Of a DNA stretch of 5,182 nucleotides, positions 1 to 5,182 are shown one piece after another. A model generated the notes under the pieces. It did no database searches. It worked only from the letters and a program-made list of their open reading frames with translations, and was not told the DNA's origin. The stretch covers positions 1 through 5,182 of the forward strand of contig JAJCYL010000271.1 in the NCBI GenBank assembly GCA_029262955.1. Reading direction: 5' to 3'. Numbering within the stretch: position 1 is the first letter of the stretch; each line of letters opens with the position of its first letter. The translations under genes and the position numbers were made by a program. Source of the stretch: Cytophagales bacterium (GTDB taxonomy: Bacteria; Bacteroidota; Bacteroidia; Cytophagales; Cyclobacteriaceae).

Positions 1-115
1 TGTCAGCTCGCAAGTTCTTAAGGGTTTCATCATTAAGCATAGTTGCAAGATTATGGAAAAGTGTATACAGTGAGTAATCAAATTTTTTAAAACTGCGGAT
101 ACCACAGTTCCGCAT
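1..115 (-). CDS. Possible divergent gene, N-terminal fragment cut by the left edge (hypothetical)
   Basis: A minus-strand reading frame is open from an ATG at 115 to the window edge: 38 codons with no stop, and a stop upstream in the same frame. A second in-frame ATG at 40 would give MLNDETLKNLRAD and leave a more normal 92-bp gap to the start at 133. The later start is preferred, because a start at 115 would leave only 17 bp for two divergent promoters and would place the 91-114 palindromes inside the coding region. Codons after 40 (AAT GAT GAA ACC, AAG AAC, GCT GAC) look like ordinary coding usage. No family is recognised. The frame is short enough to be open by chance, and a plus-strand frame over bases 3-77 is also open, so this call is tentative. 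Confidence 0.3.
   Translation of the reverse strand, partial: MRNCGIRSFKKFDYSLYTLFHNLATMLNDETLKNLRAD
62..69. promoter_or_regulatory. 8-bp perfect palindrome in the upstream region
   Basis: TGTATACA is identical to its own reverse complement. It lies between the two arms of the 34-139 inverted repeat and could be a small operator core. A palindrome this short can also arise by chance. Confidence 0.2.
91..114. promoter_or_regulatory. Two overlapping short palindromes upstream of the sensor gene
   Basis: TGCGGA (94-99) is complementary to TCCGCA (109-114) across a 9-base loop. AACTG (91-95) is complementary to CAGTT (105-109) across a 9-base loop. The two stems share bases 94-95 and 109, so they are partly exclusive as RNA. 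The element ends 18 bases before the ATG at 133. It could be an operator for the AraC-type domain (autoregulation) or a 5' leader hairpin. No clear Bacteroidota promoter (TAnnTTTG with an upstream TTTG) was found; the nearest, ATTATTTG at 114-121, matches only the TTTG part. Confidence 0.35.
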
Positions 116-132
116 TATTTGTAAATTGAACT

Positions 133-2937
133 ATGCTTAGACTAATTTGGATCCTGGTCCTTATTATTGGGTTTAGTACCGGCACCACTGCTCAGTCCAA
201 AATTGATAGTCTGGAGCTCGTCCTGGAAACAATTAATGATGACAGCCTTAAAATACTAACCTACCAGCACTTAAGGCATATCTATCAACGAACTGATCTG
301 AACAAAGCTTTGGAGTATGCGCTACTAGCGGAAAGTCTTGCAGAGAAGACAGGGTTGCAATTCAGTTTGGGTGAGGCTAAATATCGAAAAGGAACGGTCC
401 TTATAAACATGAGTTTATACGACGAAGCAGAAGCGCAATTTTACATGGCTTTGGATATATTTATCAGGCTTGGTGCTTTAAAGAAAATTGCGATTGTAAA
501 GGTTGATTTGGCCAGGGTAATGGCAACAACATCAAGAGTTGAAGAGGCTTTTCGACTGTATCTTGAGGCTTTATCACTAACAAAAGAAACAGGTAATAGA
601 AATTCTGAGGCTAGAATTCATAATTTCCTTGGCCAGCTCTATAAAAGTCAAAAGCAATTTGACAGGGCTATTGAACACTATGATGTGGCATTGAAAATCG
701 TCACAGAGCTGAATTTCAAACCAGGAATTTCGGCTTGCCTGGCCAATTTGGGGTCCATTTATACTGATTTACGCGTTTATGACAAAGCCATAGAGTACCT
801 GGAAAAATCTTTGGTGATAAAAAACGAAACTGGTGATAAACTTGGAGCCAGTCGGGTCTTAAGCAATCTGGGAGATATTGCCAACGATCGTTTAGAGTAC
901 GAGCTCGCATTTAAATATCTAAACAGAGCACTGCTCCTGGTACAGGAAGTAAACCAACCGGCGGATTTGGCCATAGTTCAACACGGGTTAGCTAGAAATG
1001 CCTTTTATAGAAACGATTTCCTCCAATGTGTACAAATCTGTAACCAAATTCTTGCCAATATGAAAATGGTGCAAGACTTGGAACTCACCGCTAAAACACA
1101 CAAACTTCTGTCAGAGGCCTTCGGTCAGACAGGACAGTATGACAAGGCGTATCAACACGCTACCCTGCATAATCAGCTGTCAGATAGCCTCTACAATGAG
1201 GAGATACTTAAAGTCACAAATGATCTGGAGGCTAAATATCAAAATGATCAAAAAGCAGCCGAAATAGCTCTTCAATTGGTGCAACTTTCAAAGCGTGAAA
1301 CGGAGAGAAATTATCTTATCATTATGGCCGCTGTTGCTCTACTCCTTGCAGTTTTGATCTTTAATCAATATAGAATTAAATATAGAGCCAATACCAAATT
1401 AAGAGAGCTTGATAAGCTCAAGTCAGATTTCTTCGCCAACATCTCTCATGAGTTTCGTACCCCGTTGAGCTTGGTCATGGCCCCGATAAAGAAACGAATA
1501 GATCAATCTAACGACCAAAAGGACAAAGAAGAATTCAGCATGATGTACCGCAATGCGGACCGCTTGCTGACTTTAATCGATCAGCTACTTGACCTGTCAA
1601 AATTGGAGAACCAAAGTATCAAGCTGGAGAAGACAGAAGTAGATGTCAACCATTACTTTAAAATAATTGCTGCCTCATTTAGCTCATTTGCGGATCATAA
1701 GAAAATTAGTTTCTCCAACGATCTTCCTGAAGAAGGCATGATTTTAGAATTTGATCAGGATGTACTTCAAAAGATCTGCAACAATCTTTTATCCAATGCT
1801 TTCAAATTCACACCCGAAGACGGCACCGTTCATTTGTCCGTTCGATTGGCGGATAATCAATTGGAAATAGCAATATCCGATTCTGGTCAAGGAATTCCCC
1901 TTGTTGATCAGAAAAACGTTTTCGATCGGTTTTACCGTACTACTGAAGGAAATGAAACCGGCACTGGAATCGGATTGGCGCTCACTAAAGAGCTAGCTGA
2001 ATTTCATGAGGGTAAGATCAAAATGGAAAGCCTTGAAGGCGTCGGTACCAAATTTACCGTGACCATCCCTGTTCAAAGTATAACCAGCTTCTCAAGTGAT
2101 AAGTCAGAGGGCGTTGTCAACGAAAACAACAACAAAAATGTGCATGTGGAAAAAGACCTCTCTATTCATGACAACCACCCTCAAATTCTCATTATTGAGG
2201 ATAATCCTGACCTGAGAGAATATTTACGAAAGAACCTGAAAGAACAATATTCCATTCATGTAAGTAAAGATGGTGAAGAAGGAATAGGGAAGGCCAAACA
2301 GATTATCCCCGACCTGATTATTAGCGACATCATGATGCCCAAAAAAGACGGAATAGAGGTTTGCAATGAGTTAAGGGCCGCAACTGAAACAAATCACATT
2401 CCAATTATCTTATTAACTGCCCGGGCTGATCAGGAGAGTAAGCTTAGCGGTCTAAGTTCTGGCGCAGATGATTACCTCTTGAAGCCATTTGATGCGGCAG
2501 AACTGGAGATTCGGATTGCAAACCTTCTGGAGCAACGAAATCGCCTAAAGGAAAAGTATACCCAATTTGTATTAGCAGAGCCACTCAATAATGAACCAGA
2601 AAACCCAAGATCAGTATTTCTCTATAGCGCATCTACAATTGTTGGACAACATTTAAATGACCCTGATTTCGGTGCTGAGATGTTCTGTGAGGAAATGGCG
2701 ATGAGTAGAATGCAGCTTCATAGAAAGCTCAAAGCATTGACTAACCTATCTGCTTCAGAATTTATTCGAACACATCGCTTGAATAAGGCAGCACTTCTAT
2801 TAAAGGACAATGGCGATAACGTCACAGGCATTGGTTACGAAGTAGGGTTCAACAACCCCTCCTATTTTTCGAAATGCTTCAAAGAAAGGTTTGGCATTTC
2901 ACCTTCTGAATTTGCCAACCAGTCACAGTTGGACTAG
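133..2937 (+). CDS. Hybrid two-component system: TPR sensor histidine kinase / response regulator with AraC-type DNA-binding domain
   Basis: This single 934-residue protein should sense a periplasmic signal and regulate transcription. Residues 1-20 form a signal peptide (basic R3, hydrophobic core, cleavage near TTA|Q). Residues about 37-356 hold eight TPR-like helical pairs in a 40-residue register. A charged, probably coiled-coil linker (357-393) leads to one membrane helix (394-413). The kinase has the phosphoacceptor His439 in SHEFRTPL, an N-box (N551, N555), DSGQGIP (583-589), FDRFYR (597-602) and GTGIG (610-614). A linker of about 35 residues precedes the receiver, with acidic pair E689/D690, phosphoacceptor D732, T762 and K784. 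The C-terminal AraC domain (about 835-930) has both helix-turn-helix units, near 853-868 and 897-916. All catalytic motifs are intact. The usual sensor of this class is a two-propeller plus Y_Y_Y module; here TPRs replace it. The ATG at 133 directly precedes the signal peptide; no Shine-Dalgarno is seen, as is normal in Bacteroidota. The inducing signal and target genes are unknown. Confidence 0.96.
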   Translation: MLRLIWILVLIIGFSTGTTAQSKIDSLELVLETINDDSLKILTYQHLRHIYQRTDLNKALEYALLAESLAEKTGLQFSLGEAKYRKGTVLINMSLYDEAEAQFYMALDIFIRLGALKKIAIVKVDLARVMATTSRVEEAFRLYLEALSLTKETGNRNSEARIHNFLGQLYKSQKQFDRAIEHYDVALKIVTELNFKPGISACLANLGSIYTDLRVYDKAIEYLEKSLVIKNETGDKLGASRVLSNLGDIANDRLEYELAFKYLNRALLLVQEVNQPADLAIVQHGLARNAFYRNDFLQCVQICNQILANMKMVQDLELTAKTHKLLSEAFGQTGQYDKAYQHATLHNQLSDSLYNEEILKVTNDLEAKYQNDQKAAEIALQLVQLSKRETERNYLIIMAAVALLLAVLIFNQYRIKYRANTKLRELDKLKSDFFANISHEFRTPLSLVMAPIKKRIDQSNDQKDKEEFSMMYRNADRLLTLIDQLLDLSKLENQSIKLEKTEVDVNHYFKIIAASFSSFADHKKISFSNDLPEEGMILEFDQDVLQKICNNLLSNAFKFTPEDGTVHLSVRLADNQLEIAISDSGQGIPLVDQKNVFDRFYRTTEGNETGTGIGLALTKELAEFHEGKIKMESLEGVGTKFTVTIPVQSITSFSSDKSEGVVNENNNKNVHVEKDLSIHDNHPQILIIEDNPDLREYLRKNLKEQYSIHVSKDGEEGIGKAKQIIPDLIISDIMMPKKDGIEVCNELRAATETNHIPIILLTARADQESKLSGLSSGADDYLLKPFDAAELEIRIANLLEQRNRLKEKYTQFVLAEPLNNEPENPRSVFLYSASTIVGQHLNDPDFGAEMFCEEMAMSRMQLHRKLKALTNLSASEFIRTHRLNKAALLLKDNGDNVTGIGYEVGFNNPSYFSKCFKERFGISPSEFANQSQLD

Positions 2938-2946
2938 CAACCGGAG

Positions 2947-2992
2947 CTTGATATAAAACGATGCTATTCTAAATGGCCGAGCCCGTATCAAG
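2947..2992 (+). repeat. 7-bp inverted repeat after the sensor gene
   Basis: CTTGATA (2947-2953) pairs with TATCAAG (2986-2992), with a possible G-T wobble at each end and a 32-base loop. It begins 10 bases after the stop codon, so it may mark the transcript end. The loop is long and no T run follows, so it is a weak candidate. Confidence 0.25.
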
Positions 2993-3004
2993 TACGAGAC
3001 CGTC

Positions 3005-3055
3005 ATTCCAGAATTTTTCTCTTTAGATTATAGAAAAGAGAAAAATGTCAGGAAT
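3005..3055. repeat. Long AT-rich hairpin with a 12-bp perfect stem
   Basis: ATTTTTCTCTTT (3013-3024) is the exact reverse complement of AAAGAGAAAAAT (3035-3046), with a 10-base loop. Beyond an internal loop of 3 and 4 bases, ATTCC (3005-3009) pairs with GGAAT (3051-3055), making 17 pairs in all. The T tract lies on the 5' arm and the A tract on the 3' arm, which is opposite to an ordinary intrinsic terminator on either strand. It might be an mRNA 3'-end stabilising hairpin, a processing site or a protein-binding site. The structure is clear; the function is not. Confidence 0.6.
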
Positions 3056-3078
3056 CTCAACCTGTGATGTCTGACCTG

Positions 3079-3096
3079 CCCGTCCGATCAGGCGGG
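3079..3096 (+). repeat. GC-rich small hairpin, possibly a dispersed palindromic repeat
   Basis: CCCGTC (3079-3084) pairs with GGCGGG (3091-3096) around a 6-base loop. The one non-Watson-Crick pair is a T-G that forms a wobble only in plus-strand RNA. It is a GC-rich island in an AT-rich gap. Short palindromes of the CCTGCCCG...CGGG kind recur between genes in some Bacteroidota, so this may be one copy, but that cannot be tested from one window. No T run follows, so it is not a standard terminator. Confidence 0.4.
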
Positions 3097-3097
3097 T

Positions 3098-3138
3098 AAA
3101 ATGAGCTTTGTTGAAAAATATAAAATCTCATTTTTCAA
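3098..3138 (+). promoter_or_regulatory. Two mutually exclusive hairpins sharing one arm (candidate leader switch)
   Basis: Stem A pairs AAAATGAG (3098-3105) with CTCATTTT (3127-3134). Stem B pairs TTGAAAAAT (3111-3119) with ATTTTTCAA (3130-3138) around a 10-base loop. Both are perfect and both need bases 3130-3134, so an RNA can form only one at a time. The element lies 124 bases before the ATG of the repeat-protein gene and could belong to its 5' leader. The shared arm contains five T residues, which gives it a weak terminator-like look. No known riboswitch class is recognised, and AT-rich sequence makes such matches easier by chance. Confidence 0.35.
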
Positions 3139-3181
3139 GTATGACGATACTCAATAATTGAACTAAGTTTCTTAAGATGTT

Positions 3182-3210
3182 ACATATCTGTTAGCTATTG
3201 GGAGATATGT
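3182..3210. promoter_or_regulatory. 8-bp perfect inverted repeat upstream of the repeat-protein gene
   Basis: ACATATCT (3182-3189) is the exact reverse complement of AGATATGT (3203-3210), separated by 13 bases. The arm centres are 21 bases apart, about two helical turns, which suits a dimeric DNA-binding protein, and the right arm ends 52 bases before the ATG at 3263. It is a candidate operator or leader hairpin. Binding by the upstream AraC-type regulator is a guess. Confidence 0.35.
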
Positions 3211-3262
3211 GATAACGATGCTCAACTGAACAAGCTATTATCGTGGAATAAATGGCGCTAAC

Positions 3263-5182
3263 ATGAAATTAATACCACGATTCTCAGTCATCTTCTCAAT
3301 AATGTTAATCACACCATTCATTATTCTTGGTCAAGCCACATTCGAAACGCATGAATCATATACTATTGGGCCTAGCCCTCAGACCATTAAAGCAGGAGAT
3401 TTTAACAATGATGGCTGGATGGACATGGTCACGGCAAATTCAACATCAACAACTGCAAAACAGGTCAGCCTTCTCTTGAATAACAAGTTCGGTGGATTTA
3501 CCAATACAAACTTAGTTTCCAATGGCTCATCAACGGATCTGGATATTGGAGATTTCGATAAGAATGGGAATCTAGATTTTGCGGTGATCAGCCAATCGGG
3601 TAATAACTTGTCCATCTTCCTTGGTAATGGGGACGGTACTTTCACCAATAGTGACATAACACCTGGGGACGGACCAAGTGACATTGTAGTCGCTGACTTC
3701 AATGAGAACACCAATCCTGATATTGCCATTTTACACAGATTTAGTGATGATATCTACATCTACTATGGCGATGGATTAGGCGGATTTGGTGATCCGCAAA
3801 TAATGAGCGTTGAGTCCACCGCCGAATATTTTACGGTAGCTGACCTTGACAATGACAATAACCTTGACATTCTCACCGGGGGTGATAATTCTGTGGAATT
3901 TTATGCCGGCGATGGAGGAGGCAACTTTGTCGCAGCCGTTCCAACCAGTGGCTTTTTTGACTTCAAATTTATGACCACAGCCTTTCTTGACAGTGATGGA
4001 GACCTAGACCTTTTGGGTTCCGCCAGCACATTTTCATTTCGGGCTACTGGCAACGGTGACGGCACCTTTTCAGCCCCTACTTTCTTTCCTCAAGGGCAAA
4101 GCATTTCGGTAGCCGCCGATTACGATGACGATGGCAATACTGATGTAGCCATAGCCTTCAATGGAAAAATTGCCTATTATGCAGGAGACGGTACCGGGGA
4201 TTTTACCGATTGGAGAAATATACTCCTCACGGAAGGGGCAATTACGATTGGTGCAGCCGACTGGGACAACGATGGTTTCATCGATTTAGCGGCAAGTGGC
4301 ACATTTAATTCCAGTTTAGGGTCAATTGAAGTGGTCCGGGGTAAAGGAGACGGTTATTTCACAGCACCCTTTGAATACCCTACTCCCAATTTCCCAAGTG
4401 ATCTAGCGGTTGGTGATTTCAATGAAGATGGCCAGGATGATTTGGTCGTTTGCACAGCCGGAGGAACAGATAATCTCATTGTTTATAGTGGGCAACCGAA
4501 TGGAAGTTTCATAAACACTGCAACCTATGATCTGGCAGGATTCCCGCTAGCCATCGAAGCCATACTTATTAATGCAGATACTTATCTGGACCTTGTCATT
4601 TTAGATAATACCAACGACCTTATTCGGTTATATACGGGAGATGGAATGGGGGCCTTCAGTGCTGCCGGAACTTTTGCCGTCACCGCCGATTTCGCTTTGA
4701 CCACCGGAAAAGTGAATAATGACCAATACCTGGATCTGATCCTGTCTGGTAATGTTGGCCAGGAAAAAATTGAAATATTTGAAAACAATGGCGATGGTTC
4801 TTTTAGTCTCATGAATACGGTTAGTCTTCCTGCCGGTGACAAGGCCGTATATGCATTGATTGCCTTAATTGATGATGATCTCAACCATGATTTAGCAGTA
4901 TTAGTTGATCCTGCCACTGGTTCACGTCAGGCGAGGTTTTTTCAAGGCGATGGTTTGGGTGGTTTTACTCCAGCCGGCACAAACATTGACTTGCAAGACG
5001 GTAAAAGTATGAGTACCGCTGATTTCAATGGCAATGGTTTTGCGGACTTTGTGGTAGCCGGGGCCAGTTTTTCAGCTATTACCCTGGTGGGAGATGGGAA
5101 TTTTGCTTTCACCCCAACGACAGTTAGTACAAATGTCAATGAAGTTTCGGAGTTAGTGGATTTTGATGGAGATGGAGAGCTC
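3263..5182 (+). CDS. Secreted FG-GAP/VCBS repeat protein, N-terminal 640 residues (cut by the right edge)
   Basis: The frame is open from the ATG at 3263 to the last base with no stop. It is the only ATG after an in-frame TGA at 3227, and it begins a signal peptide (basic K2/R6, hydrophobic core, cleavage near LG|QA at residues 23-25), so the protein is exported. The rest is 13 repeats of the FG-GAP_3/VCBS type. Each has a calcium-loop-like motif (for example GDFNNDGWMD, ADLDNDNNLD, ADYDDDGNTD), and most have a GDGxGxF turn (for example GNGDGTF). Motif starts fall near residues 46, 97, 145, 194, 241, 286, 333, 385, 434, 483, 535, 587 and 633, a spacing of 45-52. In this family each repeat is a beta-propeller blade, so two seven-bladed propellers are possible. 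Repeats 5 and 9-11 lack key acidic residues. No enzyme motif is visible. The C-terminus, where a sorting or anchoring domain would lie, is outside the window. Adhesion, glycan binding or a surface role is inferred from the family only. Confidence 0.93.
   Translation, partial: MKLIPRFSVIFSIMLITPFIILGQATFETHESYTIGPSPQTIKAGDFNNDGWMDMVTANSTSTTAKQVSLLLNNKFGGFTNTNLVSNGSSTDLDIGDFDKNGNLDFAVISQSGNNLSIFLGNGDGTFTNSDITPGDGPSDIVVADFNENTNPDIAILHRFSDDIYIYYGDGLGGFGDPQIMSVESTAEYFTVADLDNDNNLDILTGGDNSVEFYAGDGGGNFVAAVPTSGFFDFKFMTTAFLDSDGDLDLLGSASTFSFRATGNGDGTFSAPTFFPQGQSISVAADYDDDGNTDVAIAFNGKIAYYAGDGTGDFTDWRNILLTEGAITIGAADWDNDGFIDLAASGTFNSSLGSIEVVRGKGDGYFTAPFEYPTPNFPSDLAVGDFNEDGQDDLVVCTAGGTDNLIVYSGQPNGSFINTATYDLAGFPLAIEAILINADTYLDLVILDNTNDLIRLYTGDGMGAFSAAGTFAVTADFALTTGKVNNDQYLDLILSGNVGQEKIEIFENNGDGSFSLMNTVSLPAGDKAVYALIALIDDDLNHDLAVLVDPATGSRQARFFQGDGLGGFTPAGTNIDLQDGKSMSTADFNGNGFADFVVAGASFSAITLVGDGNFAFTPTTVSTNVNEVSELVDFDGDGEL

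Larger units (their letters stand above)
34..139. repeat. Inverted repeat spanning the start codon at 133 (arms 34-48 and 126-139)
   Basis: TAAGCATAGTT at 34-44 is the exact reverse complement of AACTATGCTTA at 129-139. Allowing one bulged base (G45), pairing continues through CAA (46-48) with TTG (126-128), giving 14 base pairs. The right arm contains the ATG at 133. The left arm, read on the minus strand, contains the ATG at 40, so both candidate starts sit in the same AACT-ATG-CTTA context. Possible roles are a pair of operator half-sites for a regulator of divergent genes, or a long-range RNA stem that hides the start codon if transcription begins before 34. The repeat is certain; its role is inferred. 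Confidence 0.6.
2938..3262. other. Non-coding gap rich in inverted repeats
   Basis: This 325-bp stretch between the sensor gene and the repeat-protein gene holds no convincing gene. It contains at least five inverted repeats, listed separately. Only tiny frames exist: 10 codons at 3067-3099 (MSDLPVRSGG), 18 codons at 3101-3157 (MSFVEKYKISFFKYDDTQ) and a 4-codon frame at 3252-3266 overlapping the next start. None has supporting features. No classic terminator (GC-rich stem followed by a T run) and no good TAnnTTTG promoter is visible. The best promoter-like match is GAGCTTTG at 3103-3110, without an upstream partner. The gap probably contains the end of the first transcript and the promoter and leader of the second. 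Confidence 0.6.

Noticed and set aside
3..77. Plus-strand frame open from the left edge to a TAA at 75-77, possibly the end of an upstream gene
   Set aside because: Only 24 codons, easily open by chance. The opposite-strand frame has more coding-like codons, although neither is secure.
716..974. Two overlapping minus-strand frames inside the sensor gene
   Set aside because: They are antisense to well-formed TPR units, short, overlapping each other in different frames and without coding signs.
3103..3110. Bacteroidota promoter element resembling TAnnTTTG (GAGCTTTG)
   Set aside because: The first base differs and there is no TTTG-like partner at the expected upstream distance.
3098..3138. Intrinsic terminator
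   Set aside because: Both stems are AT-rich, and the T residues sit inside the stem arm rather than after a GC-rich stem. It fits alternative pairing better than a standard terminator.
3252..3266. Four-codon frame (MALT) overlapping the start of the repeat-protein gene
   Set aside because: Too short to support as a leader peptide. An ATG so close by is expected by chance.
3379..3729. Minus-strand open frame of 116 codons
   Set aside because: It lies wholly antisense to the clear FG-GAP repeats. The repeated Asp/Asn/Gly codons on the plus strand leave few stops on the other strand. No recognisable domain.
4582..5139. Minus-strand open frames at 4582-4917 and 4942-5139
   Set aside because: Both are antisense shadows of the same repeat-protein gene, with low-complexity Ser/Pro/Lys-rich translations and no domain.
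1..5182. tRNA, rRNA, CRISPR array, insertion sequence, integrase or attachment site
   Set aside because: No tRNA-like cloverleaf, spaced direct-repeat array, transposase or integrase frame was seen. The two main genes and their flanks account for nearly all of the sequence.

Overview
The window looks like chromosomal DNA of a Bacteroidota bacterium, probably a free-living or marine member of the Cytophagia/Flavobacteriia type. The evidence is one complete hybrid two-component system fused to an AraC-type output domain (an architecture characteristic of this phylum), a secreted FG-GAP/VCBS repeat protein, moderately AT-rich DNA, and no Shine-Dalgarno sequence before either main start codon. 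The genus cannot be told from this sequence.

Layout. Positions 1-132 form a short regulatory region. It contains a 14-bp inverted repeat with one bulge (34-48 / 126-139), whose right arm covers the start codon of the main gene and whose left arm, read on the minus strand, also contains an ATG. A possible divergent minus-strand gene, cut by the left edge, may start there. Positions 133-2937 encode a 934-residue membrane sensor kinase/response regulator: signal peptide, eight periplasmic TPR-like units, one membrane helix, histidine kinase, receiver, and AraC helix-turn-helix. Positions 2938-3262 are a 325-bp non-coding gap that is unusually rich in inverted repeats, including two hairpins that share an arm and cannot form together. 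From 3263 to the right edge runs the first 640 codons of a secreted protein built of 13 visible FG-GAP/VCBS repeats about 49 residues apart. It has no stop inside the window.

How the parts may work together. The sensor is predicted to detect a periplasmic signal or partner protein through its TPR array, phosphorylate its own receiver, and control transcription through its C-terminal DNA-binding domain. In this family the target genes are often adjacent, so the downstream secreted repeat protein is a plausible target, but the sequence does not prove this. The 325-bp structured gap suggests separate transcription or leader-mediated control rather than a tight operon. No RNA gene, mobile element, CRISPR array or polysaccharide-utilisation transporter pair (SusC/SusD) is visible.
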